DNA from: Candidatus Poseidoniaceae archaeon
GTDB lineage: Archaea > Thermoplasmatota > Poseidoniia > Poseidoniales > Poseidoniaceae
Assembly (NCBI GenBank): GCA_022452125.1
Contig: JAKURJ010000059.1
Location: 1-10,387 of the forward strand
Reading direction: 5' to 3'
Length of the DNA stretch: 10,387 bases
Shown here piece by piece: positions 1-6,494 of the stretch. Under the pieces are notes generated by a model, which did not search any database, was not told where the DNA came from, and saw only the letters and a list, made by a program, of their open reading frames with translations. The position numbers and the translations under genes were made by a program. Positions within the stretch are counted from its first letter, which is position 1. Every line of letters begins with the position of its first letter.

Positions 1-1
1 A

Positions 2-10
2 AATTTATTT
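2..10 (+). promoter_or_regulatory. Possible TATA box for the first gene
   Basis: An AT-only stretch, aatttattt, is centred about 24 bases upstream of the ATG at 30. Archaeal box A elements lie about 25 bases before the transcription start, so this placement would give a leaderless message starting at or next to that ATG. It sits at the window edge, so flanking elements cannot be judged. The call rests on composition and spacing only. Confidence 0.3.
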
Positions 11-29
11 CTGCGGTCTAAGTTTTATC

Positions 30-443
30 ATGTCCTTGTTACTTTTTATCGTTAAAACAGTAACTAGGAATGTATCAAAGCATGGTCAAACCATACTTCA
101 GGAATTAGGAAATGAGATGCCACAACATAAAACCTCACGAGAAAGTGAAAATACTACTGAAAAAGTTCGATTTAGTTTGCCTCAGATTACGACAGTAAAT
201 GTAGATGGACAAGAGATTAGTTTTGAGGATGCTAATGATTTAGATAAGCTAAGAGAAATCGTAATGATTGCAAAAGAGCACTGGAAAGTAAATATTCACC
301 CCGAGGGGTCTTACTTGTGGTATGATGCAATACACAAGACCTACACGTTGTTCAAAGATGAAGAGATTGTAGGTGGGATGTTTGATGAGGGTAAGGGCAG
401 TACAGACGATGCTCTTGCATACCTCTGGAAACTCACTTTGTAA
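30..443 (+). CDS. Hypothetical protein, 137 aa
   Basis: I do not recognise this protein. It is predicted soluble: the C-terminal part (about residues 50-137) mixes charged helical stretches (DKLREIVMIAKEHW) with short beta-like segments (GSYLWYDAIHKTYTLFKDEE) and looks like a compact alpha/beta domain ending in a helix (DDALAYLWKL). It has no cysteine, membrane span or familiar catalytic motif. Two starts are possible. The ATG at 30 has a TATA-like box about 24 bases upstream and would be leaderless. The ATG at 117 has an AGGA at 107-110, six bases before it, and would give 108 aa without the poorly structured first 29 residues. The body of the frame looks coding in composition, and the opposite-strand frame at 249-626 is its shadow. 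It reads in the same direction as the next gene, 117 bases away. Confidence 0.6.
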   Translation: MSLLLFIVKTVTRNVSKHGQTILQELGNEMPQHKTSRESENTTEKVRFSLPQITTVNVDGQEISFEDANDLDKLREIVMIAKEHWKVNIHPEGSYLWYDAIHKTYTLFKDEEIVGGMFDEGKGSTDDALAYLWKLTL

Positions 444-525
444 TGTTCTCAAAATCCATCCTCGTAAACGTCCACACTTGAGAGCAAAGTAACTTCTTTC
501 TGGATTGAACACTAGAAAAACAGGG

Positions 526-537
526 TATTTCTTAAAT
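526..537 (+). promoter_or_regulatory. Possible TATA box for the membrane protein gene
   Basis: The AT-rich string tatttcttaaat is centred about 29 bases before the ATG at 561. No Shine-Dalgarno-like sequence lies immediately before that ATG, so leaderless transcription from here is plausible. Composition and spacing are the only support. Confidence 0.3.
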
Positions 538-560
538 CCCTGAATCTTATGTAAAATCTC

Positions 561-1976
561 ATGAGCAAGGTTGTTGAGTATTATAGCAGCGCCTTTTCTC
601 CAGAAAGTTTGTATGGTTTTTACCATATTGTAGCAATATTCTCTCTAGTCGTCCTGTTTTGGATGATCGGTCTTTCGTATCTTGTCTTCAAGGCTAACAC
701 TAATTCTGTAGAGAATCGCTTCATGGCGATATTGTTGTTCTGTGAAGGCATCAAGGCCTCGTTTTTAGCATTGGAAATCTTCCCTTATTCATCACATTGG
801 CAAGGTCTTTGGGACATACTTTTCCCACTGAAGATGGAACCCTTCATGTTTGCTCAAATTACAAGCATTCTACTCTATCTTGCATTCCCAGTTTATTACA
901 GGGTCAATCAACTAAAGTTTCTGAATAATGATGCACTAAAGAAACACGTTTGGTATATTATTCCATTTATTGGTTTGATTACATGGATTTTCCTCAGGAC
1001 TCAAGAAGGGTTTGGTTTTGAAAATGCTTCATGGATTATATGCAATGAGGCAGGTAGCGAGCCAATAGTCAAGAACTGGTGGGGCTCCGTAACTGAAAGA
1101 GTGAACCAATATGCAGCAGAAATTGGAACTTGCTCTAGAGATTTTGACAGAGCGGTTGTAGACGAACCGGCCGGTTCTTGGGGCATAGTTTTACTTGGCC
1201 CAATATTCTCTCTCATAGGACTAATATTCCTGCGTGCATCGATGAAGCAGAGTCAGCGAGAGAATGAAGGAAGTACGGCATATGGTTCCTTACCATCTCG
1301 CTCTCTATACATCGGATTCTTAGGTAAGGTAGTCGGACAAGTGGTATTTTTCGTAACAGTATTGGTAATGTTGCCTGCTTTAAACGGTGGAGTATTTTTC
1401 GAATTTGCCGATAGTATTAGAGTCCAATATGGCGCAGACCCAACCACATTGGATAGAGCACTCTTTTTCATCTGGAGTTTCACTCTCGTAATTACTCCTG
1501 CAGCGATTGGATTTGAGGCACTTATGTTCGTTCATGCAACGCTGAAGGACACCGTCTTTGGAATAGATTCGAATTTGCGTAAGACCTTCACAAACACGAT
1601 ATTTACTGGAATCGGTGCGATTTCGTTCGTATTTGTGAGTGAAGCTATGGAAAACGTGATCGGTTATGGAATGCTAGGTGGTGTTCTGATGGGCACAACG
1701 ATAATAATCGGTAGACGCCCGATAATCAATCTAATCGATATATGCTCAAGTAGATTAATTCCCGAAGAATATTCCCTTGGAGAACTGAAATATCTTGAAG
1801 CATATGGAAAAACCATTCAGGATTTTGTTCTTACAGAGCGTGAGAGAGATTTGTTGGCTAATCTTGCAATAGCCTATGAAATCAGTGAAGAACGATTGGC
1901 GGTTATAGAAGAGAAATACAGGGATTCCCTGTCTATTGGTTCATCCACAACCATCCAAATTACTGAATCCGAGTAA
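561..1976 (+). CDS. Polytopic membrane protein, 7TM-sensor-like, no kinase domain
   Basis: A 471-aa integral membrane protein of unknown function. Hydrophobic segments lie near residues 20-44, 53-73, 93-114, 131-146, 207-226, 249-274, 299-326, 345-362 and 367-386. A polar loop at 147-206, between two spans, holds two cysteines (C161 and C191) that could form a disulfide if it is outside the cell. Residues 328-400 (a short 'VFGIDSNLRKTF' stretch, two spans, then RRPI and a polar helix) recall the layout of 7TM input regions of bacterial sensor kinases, in which an IDxxxRRT-like motif precedes the last two spans and a PLR-like exit. No HisKA or ATPase domain follows. The cytoplasmic tail (about 400-471) instead carries a helical segment around LTERERDLLANLA and ISEERLAVIEEKY. 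The pattern 'LT/IT..E...L..L....IS.E...' recurs at the ends of other archaeal proteins as I remember them. The receptor-like reading is inference; membrane topology is well supported. Confidence 0.85.
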   Translation: MSKVVEYYSSAFSPESLYGFYHIVAIFSLVVLFWMIGLSYLVFKANTNSVENRFMAILLFCEGIKASFLALEIFPYSSHWQGLWDILFPLKMEPFMFAQITSILLYLAFPVYYRVNQLKFLNNDALKKHVWYIIPFIGLITWIFLRTQEGFGFENASWIICNEAGSEPIVKNWWGSVTERVNQYAAEIGTCSRDFDRAVVDEPAGSWGIVLLGPIFSLIGLIFLRASMKQSQRENEGSTAYGSLPSRSLYIGFLGKVVGQVVFFVTVLVMLPALNGGVFFEFADSIRVQYGADPTTLDRALFFIWSFTLVITPAAIGFEALMFVHATLKDTVFGIDSNLRKTFTNTIFTGIGAISFVFVSEAMENVIGYGMLGGVLMGTTIIIGRRPIINLIDICSSRLIPEEYSLGELKYLEAYGKTIQDFVLTERERDLLANLAIAYEISEERLAVIEEKYRDSLSIGSSTTIQITESE

Positions 1977-2067
1977 GATAGATTTTACAGATATTGATTA
2001 TTCGTTAATTCTAAGCATAAGGCTCGTTTTATCTAATCACTACCCGACTTGGATCACAGACACGCTA

Positions 2068-2211
2068 TTATCTGTGGTTATTGCTATAATCAAGTGCTCT
2101 CGAACGACTTGCAATAAACATATCAGCGCATTTTTTACAGAGTAAATTACCATCTACTCTTTTTTTGGCAGGATGTTTTCCACAGTTTGGACACATGAAA
2201 ACGTCACTCAT
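2068..2211 (-). CDS. Small zinc-ribbon-like protein, 47 aa
   Basis: A 47-residue minus-strand frame begins MSDVFMCPNCGKHPAKKR. It carries two CxxC knuckles, CPNC (residues 7-10) and CKKC (25-28), separated by 14 residues. That is the expected geometry for a treble-clef or zinc-ribbon site binding one zinc through four cysteines. The remainder is basic (KKR, SRSR), which would suit nucleic-acid or protein contact, but no specific family can be named. The ATG at 2211 has an AT-rich box 20-27 bases upstream and no clear Shine-Dalgarno sequence. It lies 85 bases downstream of nei on the same strand and converges with the membrane-protein gene. I consider it real because a four-cysteine pattern in correct spacing is unlikely by chance; the function is unknown. 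Confidence 0.65.
   Translation of the reverse strand: MSDVFMCPNCGKHPAKKRVDGNLLCKKCADMFIASRSRALDYSNNHR
2131..2166 (+). terminator. Possible oligo-T termination zone for the membrane protein gene
   Basis: Two plus-strand T runs, six Ts at 2131-2136 and seven at 2160-2166, lie 155-190 bases past the membrane-protein stop codon. Archaeal RNA polymerase can terminate at oligo-T without a hairpin. Both runs fall inside the oppositely oriented 47-aa gene, where they are lysine codons, so they may be incidental. An imperfect hairpin (cacaga at 2055-2060 with tctgtg at 2071-2076) precedes them. Confidence 0.25.
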
Positions 2212-2230
2212 GCCTTTTGTAAAATACCGA

Positions 2231-2238
2231 TTTTATTT
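2231..2238 (-). promoter_or_regulatory. Possible TATA box for the 47-aa zinc-ribbon gene
   Basis: Plus-strand ttttattt reads aaataaaa on the minus strand, centred about 24 bases upstream of the ATG at 2211. This spacing would yield a leaderless transcript. It suggests the small gene has its own promoter and does not depend only on read-through from nei. Confidence 0.4.
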
Positions 2239-2296
2239 CAAGATTTTCAAATGGTTAACTGCTAAAATTCCAAGACTTGATTCACAATCATGTTGC

Positions 2297-3115
2297 TTAA
2301 TTTTGGCAGGATGGGCAGAAGTCCAATCTTCGTCCGCCTGGTCTTGTGTGGACAATTAAGGTGCCACACTCATGGCATTCCTGGTCGTTACGAGTGAATA
2401 CCCAATGCCTTGCCTGACCTCTTGTAAATCCAACATCCCTCAAGTTTTCATACAATTCGAGTTCGATTGTAATACCTGGATTGTGGAAAGACTGCCTCGA
2501 CAAGAATAGTGCTTGCTCTGCCAGCCTTTCCTTTTCCTCATCTGATAGAGAGCCAACCGTTCTATCTGGATGTAATCCCGAGGTAAACAGGACTTCACTG
2601 CGTAGATAGTTTCCAATTCCAGCAAAGAATCCCTGGTCCAGTAGCAGGGTTTTGAGCCTCCTTCTCTGGTAAGTTTTCTGATTCATGTGGTCGACTAAAT
2701 CCTGAATGGTGGTTTCCTCAATTACAACATCGGGTCCTAACTTCGCAAGGTAAGGATGACCAGAAAGCTCCCATGGCTCCATCAGCAAGATATCGGTTGC
2801 AGACCAAAGTCTGCAAGTGTGTTTGTCAGTGGTCAGTGCAACTCTGAGTGAGCGATTCCATTTTTTGGCTTCAGTTGTTCTGAGATTGACTGTCCAGCGA
2901 CCGTACAATTGATTGTGGCTATACATGACAAATGAGTCAAAATGGATTAACAGAGCCTTACCTCTGGCTTCGACTTTGTTGACAGTCTTGCCTAGGAAAT
3001 CTTGTTCTCTACCACTGAATTGAGGCAGTGTAATTTCGATGTCTTCGATGACCTTTCCCTCCAGCGCTTTGCGGATTTTATCCGCTGCACGATGGATTTC
3101 AGGTCCTTCTGGCAT
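2297..3115 (-). CDS. nei: Endonuclease VIII (Nei), oxidised-pyrimidine DNA glycosylase/AP lyase
   Basis: This Fpg/Nei-family base-excision repair enzyme removes oxidised pyrimidines from DNA and then cleaves the abasic strand by beta/delta elimination. At 272 aa it is close to E. coli Nei (263 aa) and matches it at the diagnostic sites. The start MPEGPEIHRAAD leaves P2 as the Schiff-base nucleophile and E3 as the proton donor after removal of Met. K53 lies in RGKALL. The SHNQLYG segment places Q69-L70-Y71 where Nei keeps its void-filling residues. The helix-two-turn-helix is GIGNYLRSE with N169. The C-terminal zinc finger uses C247, C250, C267 and C270 with an arginine in the loop (R262/R263). 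NQLYG and IHRAAD favour Nei over Fpg (MutM). All catalytic residues are present. The ATG at 3115 is the only sensible start because P2 must follow it. It is divergent from the subtilase gene. This family is uncommon in archaea, so acquisition from bacteria is likely. Confidence 0.94.
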   Translation of the reverse strand: MPEGPEIHRAADKIRKALEGKVIEDIEITLPQFSGREQDFLGKTVNKVEARGKALLIHFDSFVMYSHNQLYGRWTVNLRTTEAKKWNRSLRVALTTDKHTCRLWSATDILLMEPWELSGHPYLAKLGPDVVIEETTIQDLVDHMNQKTYQRRRLKTLLLDQGFFAGIGNYLRSEVLFTSGLHPDRTVGSLSDEEKERLAEQALFLSRQSFHNPGITIELELYENLRDVGFTRGQARHWVFTRNDQECHECGTLIVHTRPGGRRLDFCPSCQN

Positions 3116-3136
3116 GTGAGAAAATCCACGGTTTCG

Positions 3137-3145
3137 ATTAATAAT
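3137..3145 (-). promoter_or_regulatory. TATA-box candidate for nei
   Basis: The nine-base AT-only string attaataat (attattaat on the minus strand) is centred 26 bases upstream of the nei ATG, the textbook archaeal spacing for a leaderless transcript. It stands out in the 105-base divergent region. A comparably placed box for the subtilase gene (around 3189-3200, actcaaaatg) is much weaker. Confidence 0.5.
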
Positions 3146-3220
3146 GTCTGTATTATTCTGTCAAAATGCGAAGAGCATAGATGGGGTCAAACTCAAAATG
3201 CCCTAGCGACTGGGGCTATC

Positions 3221-4447
3221 ATGCGAGATAACGCCAAGGTCGTATTGATGGCCTTACTTATGGCCAGTATCTCACTTGCTGGTTGCTTCGGAGAAGAGGC
3301 AAAAGAGGAAGTTGAAATTCCGGTAATGGAAGAGAAATTCGGCGCATACAGCGTTGTAGCGCCAATCGATACCGGGATCAATGTCTACCACGACAGATTC
3401 CGCCTGAATGAGACATACCCAGATTGGCTGCTTGACGGCCTTGGCGTCACAATGTCTTGCGACCTGACTCAAGAAGGAACTTGGCAGGAGCGCTATGAGG
3501 CTGACAAAGAGTCCTGCTGGGACGTAATCACATCCACAGATATCGTCTACTTCCCTGGAACTAGAATCATTGGAACAACTCCCGATGATGATACACAAAT
3601 CCCAATCCTTGACGACCCATCTGATGGGCACGGTACTGCGGTAACAGGTTCTGTACTCGATGCTAACCCGGACGCTGTGATTTTCTTTGTTGAAGGGTTC
3701 TCAGATGCAGCGGTTTTAGCAGCGGCAAATCAGCCACTAGTCGACATTATCACAACTTCATTTGGACCGATTGGTAGCGTTCCAGTTCCGGGAATTGAAG
3801 ATGCAACAAAGGTTGCAGTTGTCGATTACAAGAAGATTCACACAGGAGCTTCAGACAACACGCCTTCACCTGCAGTTCAAGATTCAACAGCAGGTCCACC
3901 TTGGTCGATTGGAATCTCAGGATATGCTGAGGAAGACGATGACCAAAAGGAGACCATGAGCGGCTCTTACCCAGATATTGCTGCTGATTGGACCCAACTT
4001 CTTCCTAACCACGATGACACTGATGGCTACCATGTAACCTCGGGAACTTCATTCGCAACTCCACGCACAGCAGGGATTCTAAGCCTGGTAATTACCATGC
4101 TAAGAGAGGACGCAGGTGACATGCTTTCCGGTGCATCCGACGACTATGCAAGAAACGGTTTGTTAGTCAACAGCAGCGATTTACAAATCACTAACGCAGA
4201 CATTAGACACGCACTAAACCAATCTGCATGGTATCCAAGCTTCTCAACATGGGACCCAACCTCTGGAACAACTCCAATGTCTCCGATTGCACCTTGTACA
4301 CAAGTCGGTTGGGGTGTTGTGAACATGTCTAACGTGATGCCAATTTACAACCACCTAGCAGGTAATGAGCAGATTCCTAGTCGTCCAGGAGATGTTGTTG
4401 CTTGCATGAATGCAAACCAGGCAATCCGTGAAGCCTACTGGTCTTAA
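3221..4447 (+). CDS. Subtilisin-like serine protease (S8), surface lipoprotein
   Basis: A 408-aa secreted endopeptidase. The first 22 residues (MRDNAKVVLMALLMASISLA-GC) form a signal peptide with lipobox LAGC, so C22 should be lipid-modified and anchor the enzyme on the outer face of the membrane. The S8 triad is visible: D50 in VAPIDTGIN, H137 in SDGHGTAVTGS and S277 in TSGTSFATP. N213 in GASDN is the likely oxyanion-hole residue. Four cysteines (C80, C99, C359, C395) could form two disulfides. Only 28 residues separate the lipobox from the Asp motif, so there is no I9-type inhibitory propeptide. The frame is open back to 3002, but that part is antisense to nei and would bury the signal peptide, so the ATG at 3221 is chosen. 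Its stop codon overlaps the stop of the convergent SRPBCC gene. The substrate is unknown. Confidence 0.92.
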   Translation: MRDNAKVVLMALLMASISLAGCFGEEAKEEVEIPVMEEKFGAYSVVAPIDTGINVYHDRFRLNETYPDWLLDGLGVTMSCDLTQEGTWQERYEADKESCWDVITSTDIVYFPGTRIIGTTPDDDTQIPILDDPSDGHGTAVTGSVLDANPDAVIFFVEGFSDAAVLAAANQPLVDIITTSFGPIGSVPVPGIEDATKVAVVDYKKIHTGASDNTPSPAVQDSTAGPPWSIGISGYAEEDDDQKETMSGSYPDIAADWTQLLPNHDDTDGYHVTSGTSFATPRTAGILSLVITMLREDAGDMLSGASDDYARNGLLVNSSDLQITNADIRHALNQSAWYPSFSTWDPTSGTTPMSPIAPCTQVGWGVVNMSNVMPIYNHLAGNEQIPSRPGDVVACMNANQAIREAYWS

Positions 4448-4953
4448 TCGGAAAACCAAGGATGTTTTCCGAAGTGATTCGTAGGCACTATATTCCCAGT
4501 CGTTGCATAGTGATGAAACCCTCCCAATACAGACCTTAGGTAGGAGTTCATTCTAGGTTGAACCCATAATTTGTGAGGTAAAAAAGCCAAGACTTTTGGC
4601 AATTTTGCGAGTATGAAAGGATAGACTGTTATCGTCAATTTCGATTTATTTCCTTTATCCTCAATAACCCACTCAACAAAGGATTGCGGGCCATTTTCTT
4701 TACCGATTAGAAGGGTGTAGCCTTTTCCTTCTTCCCATGTTTGGAACTTTCTAATATACGTCCTATCATTGAGATAGACCAGTCTGTCGCTATGATTTCC
4801 TTCACCCCATTCAATAGCTTCGTTAGTCTTACAAAATGGATGACTAGCATTCAGATTTTCTTCCGCACTAATTAATTCCCAGAGTTGACTTGTACTGAGG
4901 TCAAACTCAATCGATTGAGATACAGGCAATCTTTTCCGAAAAGTAGAATCCAT
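4444..4953 (-). CDS. SRPBCC-fold protein, 169 aa
   Basis: The predicted fold is the START/Bet v1-like SRPBCC helix-grip, a cavity for a hydrophobic ligand. The order fits: a first strand (about residues 12-20), a short helix pair (21-39), then successive antiparallel strands around AIEWGEG, DRLVYLND, YIRKFQTWEEGKGYTLLI, SFVEWVIEDKG and KSKLTITVYPF (46-113), and a long C-terminal helix (about 127-150, RMNSYLRSVLGGFHHYA). There is no signal peptide or membrane span, so it is cytosolic. A run of five Gs (4960-4964) lies six bases before the ATG at 4953 and can serve as its ribosome-binding site. It is the last gene of the malQ cluster, 15 bases after the 104-aa gene. The ligand and activity cannot be deduced. 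Family placement rests on secondary-structure pattern, hence moderate certainty; that it is a gene is well supported. Confidence 0.8.
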   Translation of the reverse strand: MDSTFRKRLPVSQSIEFDLSTSQLWELISAEENLNASHPFCKTNEAIEWGEGNHSDRLVYLNDRTYIRKFQTWEEGKGYTLLIGKENGPQSFVEWVIEDKGNKSKLTITVYPFILAKLPKVLAFLPHKLWVQPRMNSYLRSVLGGFHHYATTGNIVPTNHFGKHPWFSD

Positions 4954-4959
4954 TTTTAT

Positions 4960-4964
4960 CCCCC
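4960..4964 (-). promoter_or_regulatory. G-rich ribosome-binding site of the SRPBCC gene
   Basis: On the minus strand the 15-base gap after the 104-aa gene contains gggggat, ending a few bases before the ATG at 4953. It is a near match to the GGAGG class. Most other starts in the window lack such a site, which fits an internal operon gene that cannot be leaderless. Confidence 0.4.
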
Positions 4965-4968
4965 ATTT

Positions 4969-5283
4969 TTAGTCTCTTGATCTCAGAATCTCAGAAGGTA
5001 TACGATAGACATAACTCGTCGATTCTCCAATCAACTTGATTGACGTTTTGTCCCCTGAAATCTGGACTATATCAAATCCCGTTTCTATCGAATGTAAAGG
5101 CATGTTTGCCAGAAGCCTTCCTCTGTTATCGAGTGAAATTCCTGTTGCAACATGTGGCTCAATTGATTGATAGGAAATTACATCTTCAGAGATATCCACC
5201 TTGCCAAGGCCATCAAACATGTCTGCAAAGGCCGAGCAAATCTCGGCCCATTCGCTAATTCTGATTTCAATTTCATCACTCAT
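4969..5283 (-). CDS. Hypothetical protein, 104 aa, coupled to malQ
   Basis: A small soluble acidic protein that I do not recognise. An N-terminal segment (about residues 1-29, ISEWAEICSAFADMFDGLG) is predicted helical. The remaining 75 residues alternate short strands and turns (DVISYQSIEPHVATGISL, GRLLANMPLHS, GFDIVQISGDKTSIKLIG, TSYVYRI), suggesting a small beta-rich domain. There is no metal-binding or catalytic motif. Its ATG overlaps the malQ stop as ATGA (5283-5280), the classic arrangement for translational coupling, and the SRPBCC gene starts 15 bases downstream. This places it firmly in the malQ transcription unit. A link to alpha-glucan metabolism is possible but comes only from position. 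Confidence 0.75.
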   Translation of the reverse strand: MSDEIEIRISEWAEICSAFADMFDGLGKVDISEDVISYQSIEPHVATGISLDNRGRLLANMPLHSIETGFDIVQISGDKTSIKLIGESTSYVYRIPSEILRSRD

Positions 5284-6494
5284 AGGTCATCCCAACTAAA
5301 CTTCCATTGCCAATTTCCGAAGGCAACTCCAGGAGTATTCATTCGTGCCTCTGAACCTAATTCCATGATGTCTTGAATTGGAATTATGGCCATGCCAGCA
5401 GGACTTTCTACGGCCAGTCGAATCATTGTCTGGCAAACAGATTCACCTTCCTTCATGTATGGCTTGAGTCGCTTTCTCTTCTTCTCATTCCACCAACCCT
5501 TTGTCGTGTTGTTATCGTGAGTTCCAGTGTAGACAACTCGGTCAAAAGTGATGTTTTCCGGCTTGTGGGGGTTGTCTTTGTTATCATCATCAAAGGCGAA
5601 TTGTAACACGCTCATCCCTTCCAATTTGTGTCTTTGACGCAGTTCTGTCACCTCTGCTGGAATGATTCCTAGGTCTTCAGCAATGATGCATTCATGGCTG
5701 CCACATACTTCGATTAGTGCTTCGATTAACTCGTCTTTCGGGCCTTCTAGCCACTTTCCTTTTCGAGCTGTCTTGTGCTTGACAGGAATCGCCCATGCTG
5801 AGTGAATACCTCTGAAATGGTCGATTCGAATTATGTCGAAAAGGCGCATCATACGCGCCATTCTTTGTTTCCACCACTCCCAGTTTTCTTTTCTGTGAGC
5901 ATTCCAATCATACAGCACTGTGCCCCATCTCTGCCCCTTTTTACTGAAATAATCAGGAGGTACTCCTGCAACAACTTGTGGCATTCCTTTCTCATCTAAC
6001 ATGAACAATTCTCGATGAGCCCATACGTCTGCTGAATCATGAGAAACGAAAATCGGTAAGTCGCCAATTAGGCTGACTTCCTTCGATTTTGCATATTCTC
6101 TTACCTCTTTCCAGCGACCCATAAATCGGGCTTGGGCAGTTGCATCGGTATGAATTTCTGCAAGCGCTGAAGGGTTTCTGTCTCTGTATTCAACTGGCCA
6201 TTCATACCATGGTTTTCCATCGAACTTTACCTTCAGGGCTTCGAAAAGAAGCCAATCTTTTAGCCAGTATGATTCCTCTTTCATGTCTAGGGCTTCTGAT
6301 TCACCAAGACTATCCCAAGCTGCGAAAGCAGAAGGAGATGCGTATGGAGAACCGTGTTCATCAGGAGGAGTAATCGGTAATACCTGCCAAACAGAAGCAC
6401 CATAATCAACTATGTAATCAATGAACTCCTCTGCATCACTAAGGCCGTTCGGCAGACTTGTTATGTGGCACAACACCCCTGTATACTGTGCCAT
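5280..6494 (-). CDS. malQ: 4-alpha-glucanotransferase (amylomaltase, GH77)
   Basis: This cytosolic enzyme transfers 4-alpha-glucan segments between malto-oligosaccharides, releasing glucose and making longer chains. GH77 signatures occur in order: GVLCHITSLP (6-15), WQVLPITPP (36-44), GSPYASPSAFA (48-58), IGDLPIFVSHDSADVW (143-158), the nucleophile region RIDHFRG with D225, AEDLG with acid/base E273, GTHDNNTTKGWW with transition-state stabiliser D327, and a C-terminal RMNTPG. All three catalytic carboxylates are present. At 404 aa it is about 100 residues shorter than typical MalQ (around 500). The missing length appears spread over loops, chiefly after SLP where the usual glycine-rich insert is reduced to NGLSD, and at the C-terminus. 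It heads a three-gene minus-strand unit and is divergent from the secreted GH57 enzyme, a sensible pairing of extracellular cleavage with intracellular processing. Confidence 0.94.
   Translation of the reverse strand: MAQYTGVLCHITSLPNGLSDAEEFIDYIVDYGASVWQVLPITPPDEHGSPYASPSAFAAWDSLGESEALDMKEESYWLKDWLLFEALKVKFDGKPWYEWPVEYRDRNPSALAEIHTDATAQARFMGRWKEVREYAKSKEVSLIGDLPIFVSHDSADVWAHRELFMLDEKGMPQVVAGVPPDYFSKKGQRWGTVLYDWNAHRKENWEWWKQRMARMMRLFDIIRIDHFRGIHSAWAIPVKHKTARKGKWLEGPKDELIEALIEVCGSHECIIAEDLGIIPAEVTELRQRHKLEGMSVLQFAFDDDNKDNPHKPENITFDRVVYTGTHDNNTTKGWWNEKKRKRLKPYMKEGESVCQTMIRLAVESPAGMAIIPIQDIMELGSEARMNTPGVAFGNWQWKFSWDDL

Noticed and set aside
249..626. Minus-strand open frame over the first gene and the start of the membrane protein gene
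   Set aside because: It overlaps two better-supported frames on the opposite strand and its translation has no recognisable domain or signal.
2055..2076. Inverted repeat cacaga/tctgtg as a hairpin terminator between convergent genes
   Set aside because: The stem is only six base pairs with a ten-base loop and no T tract directly after it on either strand, so it is not a convincing intrinsic terminator alone.
1936..2359. Two short plus-strand frames (1936-2145 and 2165-2359)
   Set aside because: They run antisense to the zinc-ribbon gene and to the zinc-finger end of nei, and the translations look non-biological.
3002..3220. N-terminal extension of the subtilase frame to an ATG at 3002
   Set aside because: The added 73 residues are antisense to the start of nei, show no domain, and would bury an otherwise perfect lipoprotein signal peptide that begins at 3221.
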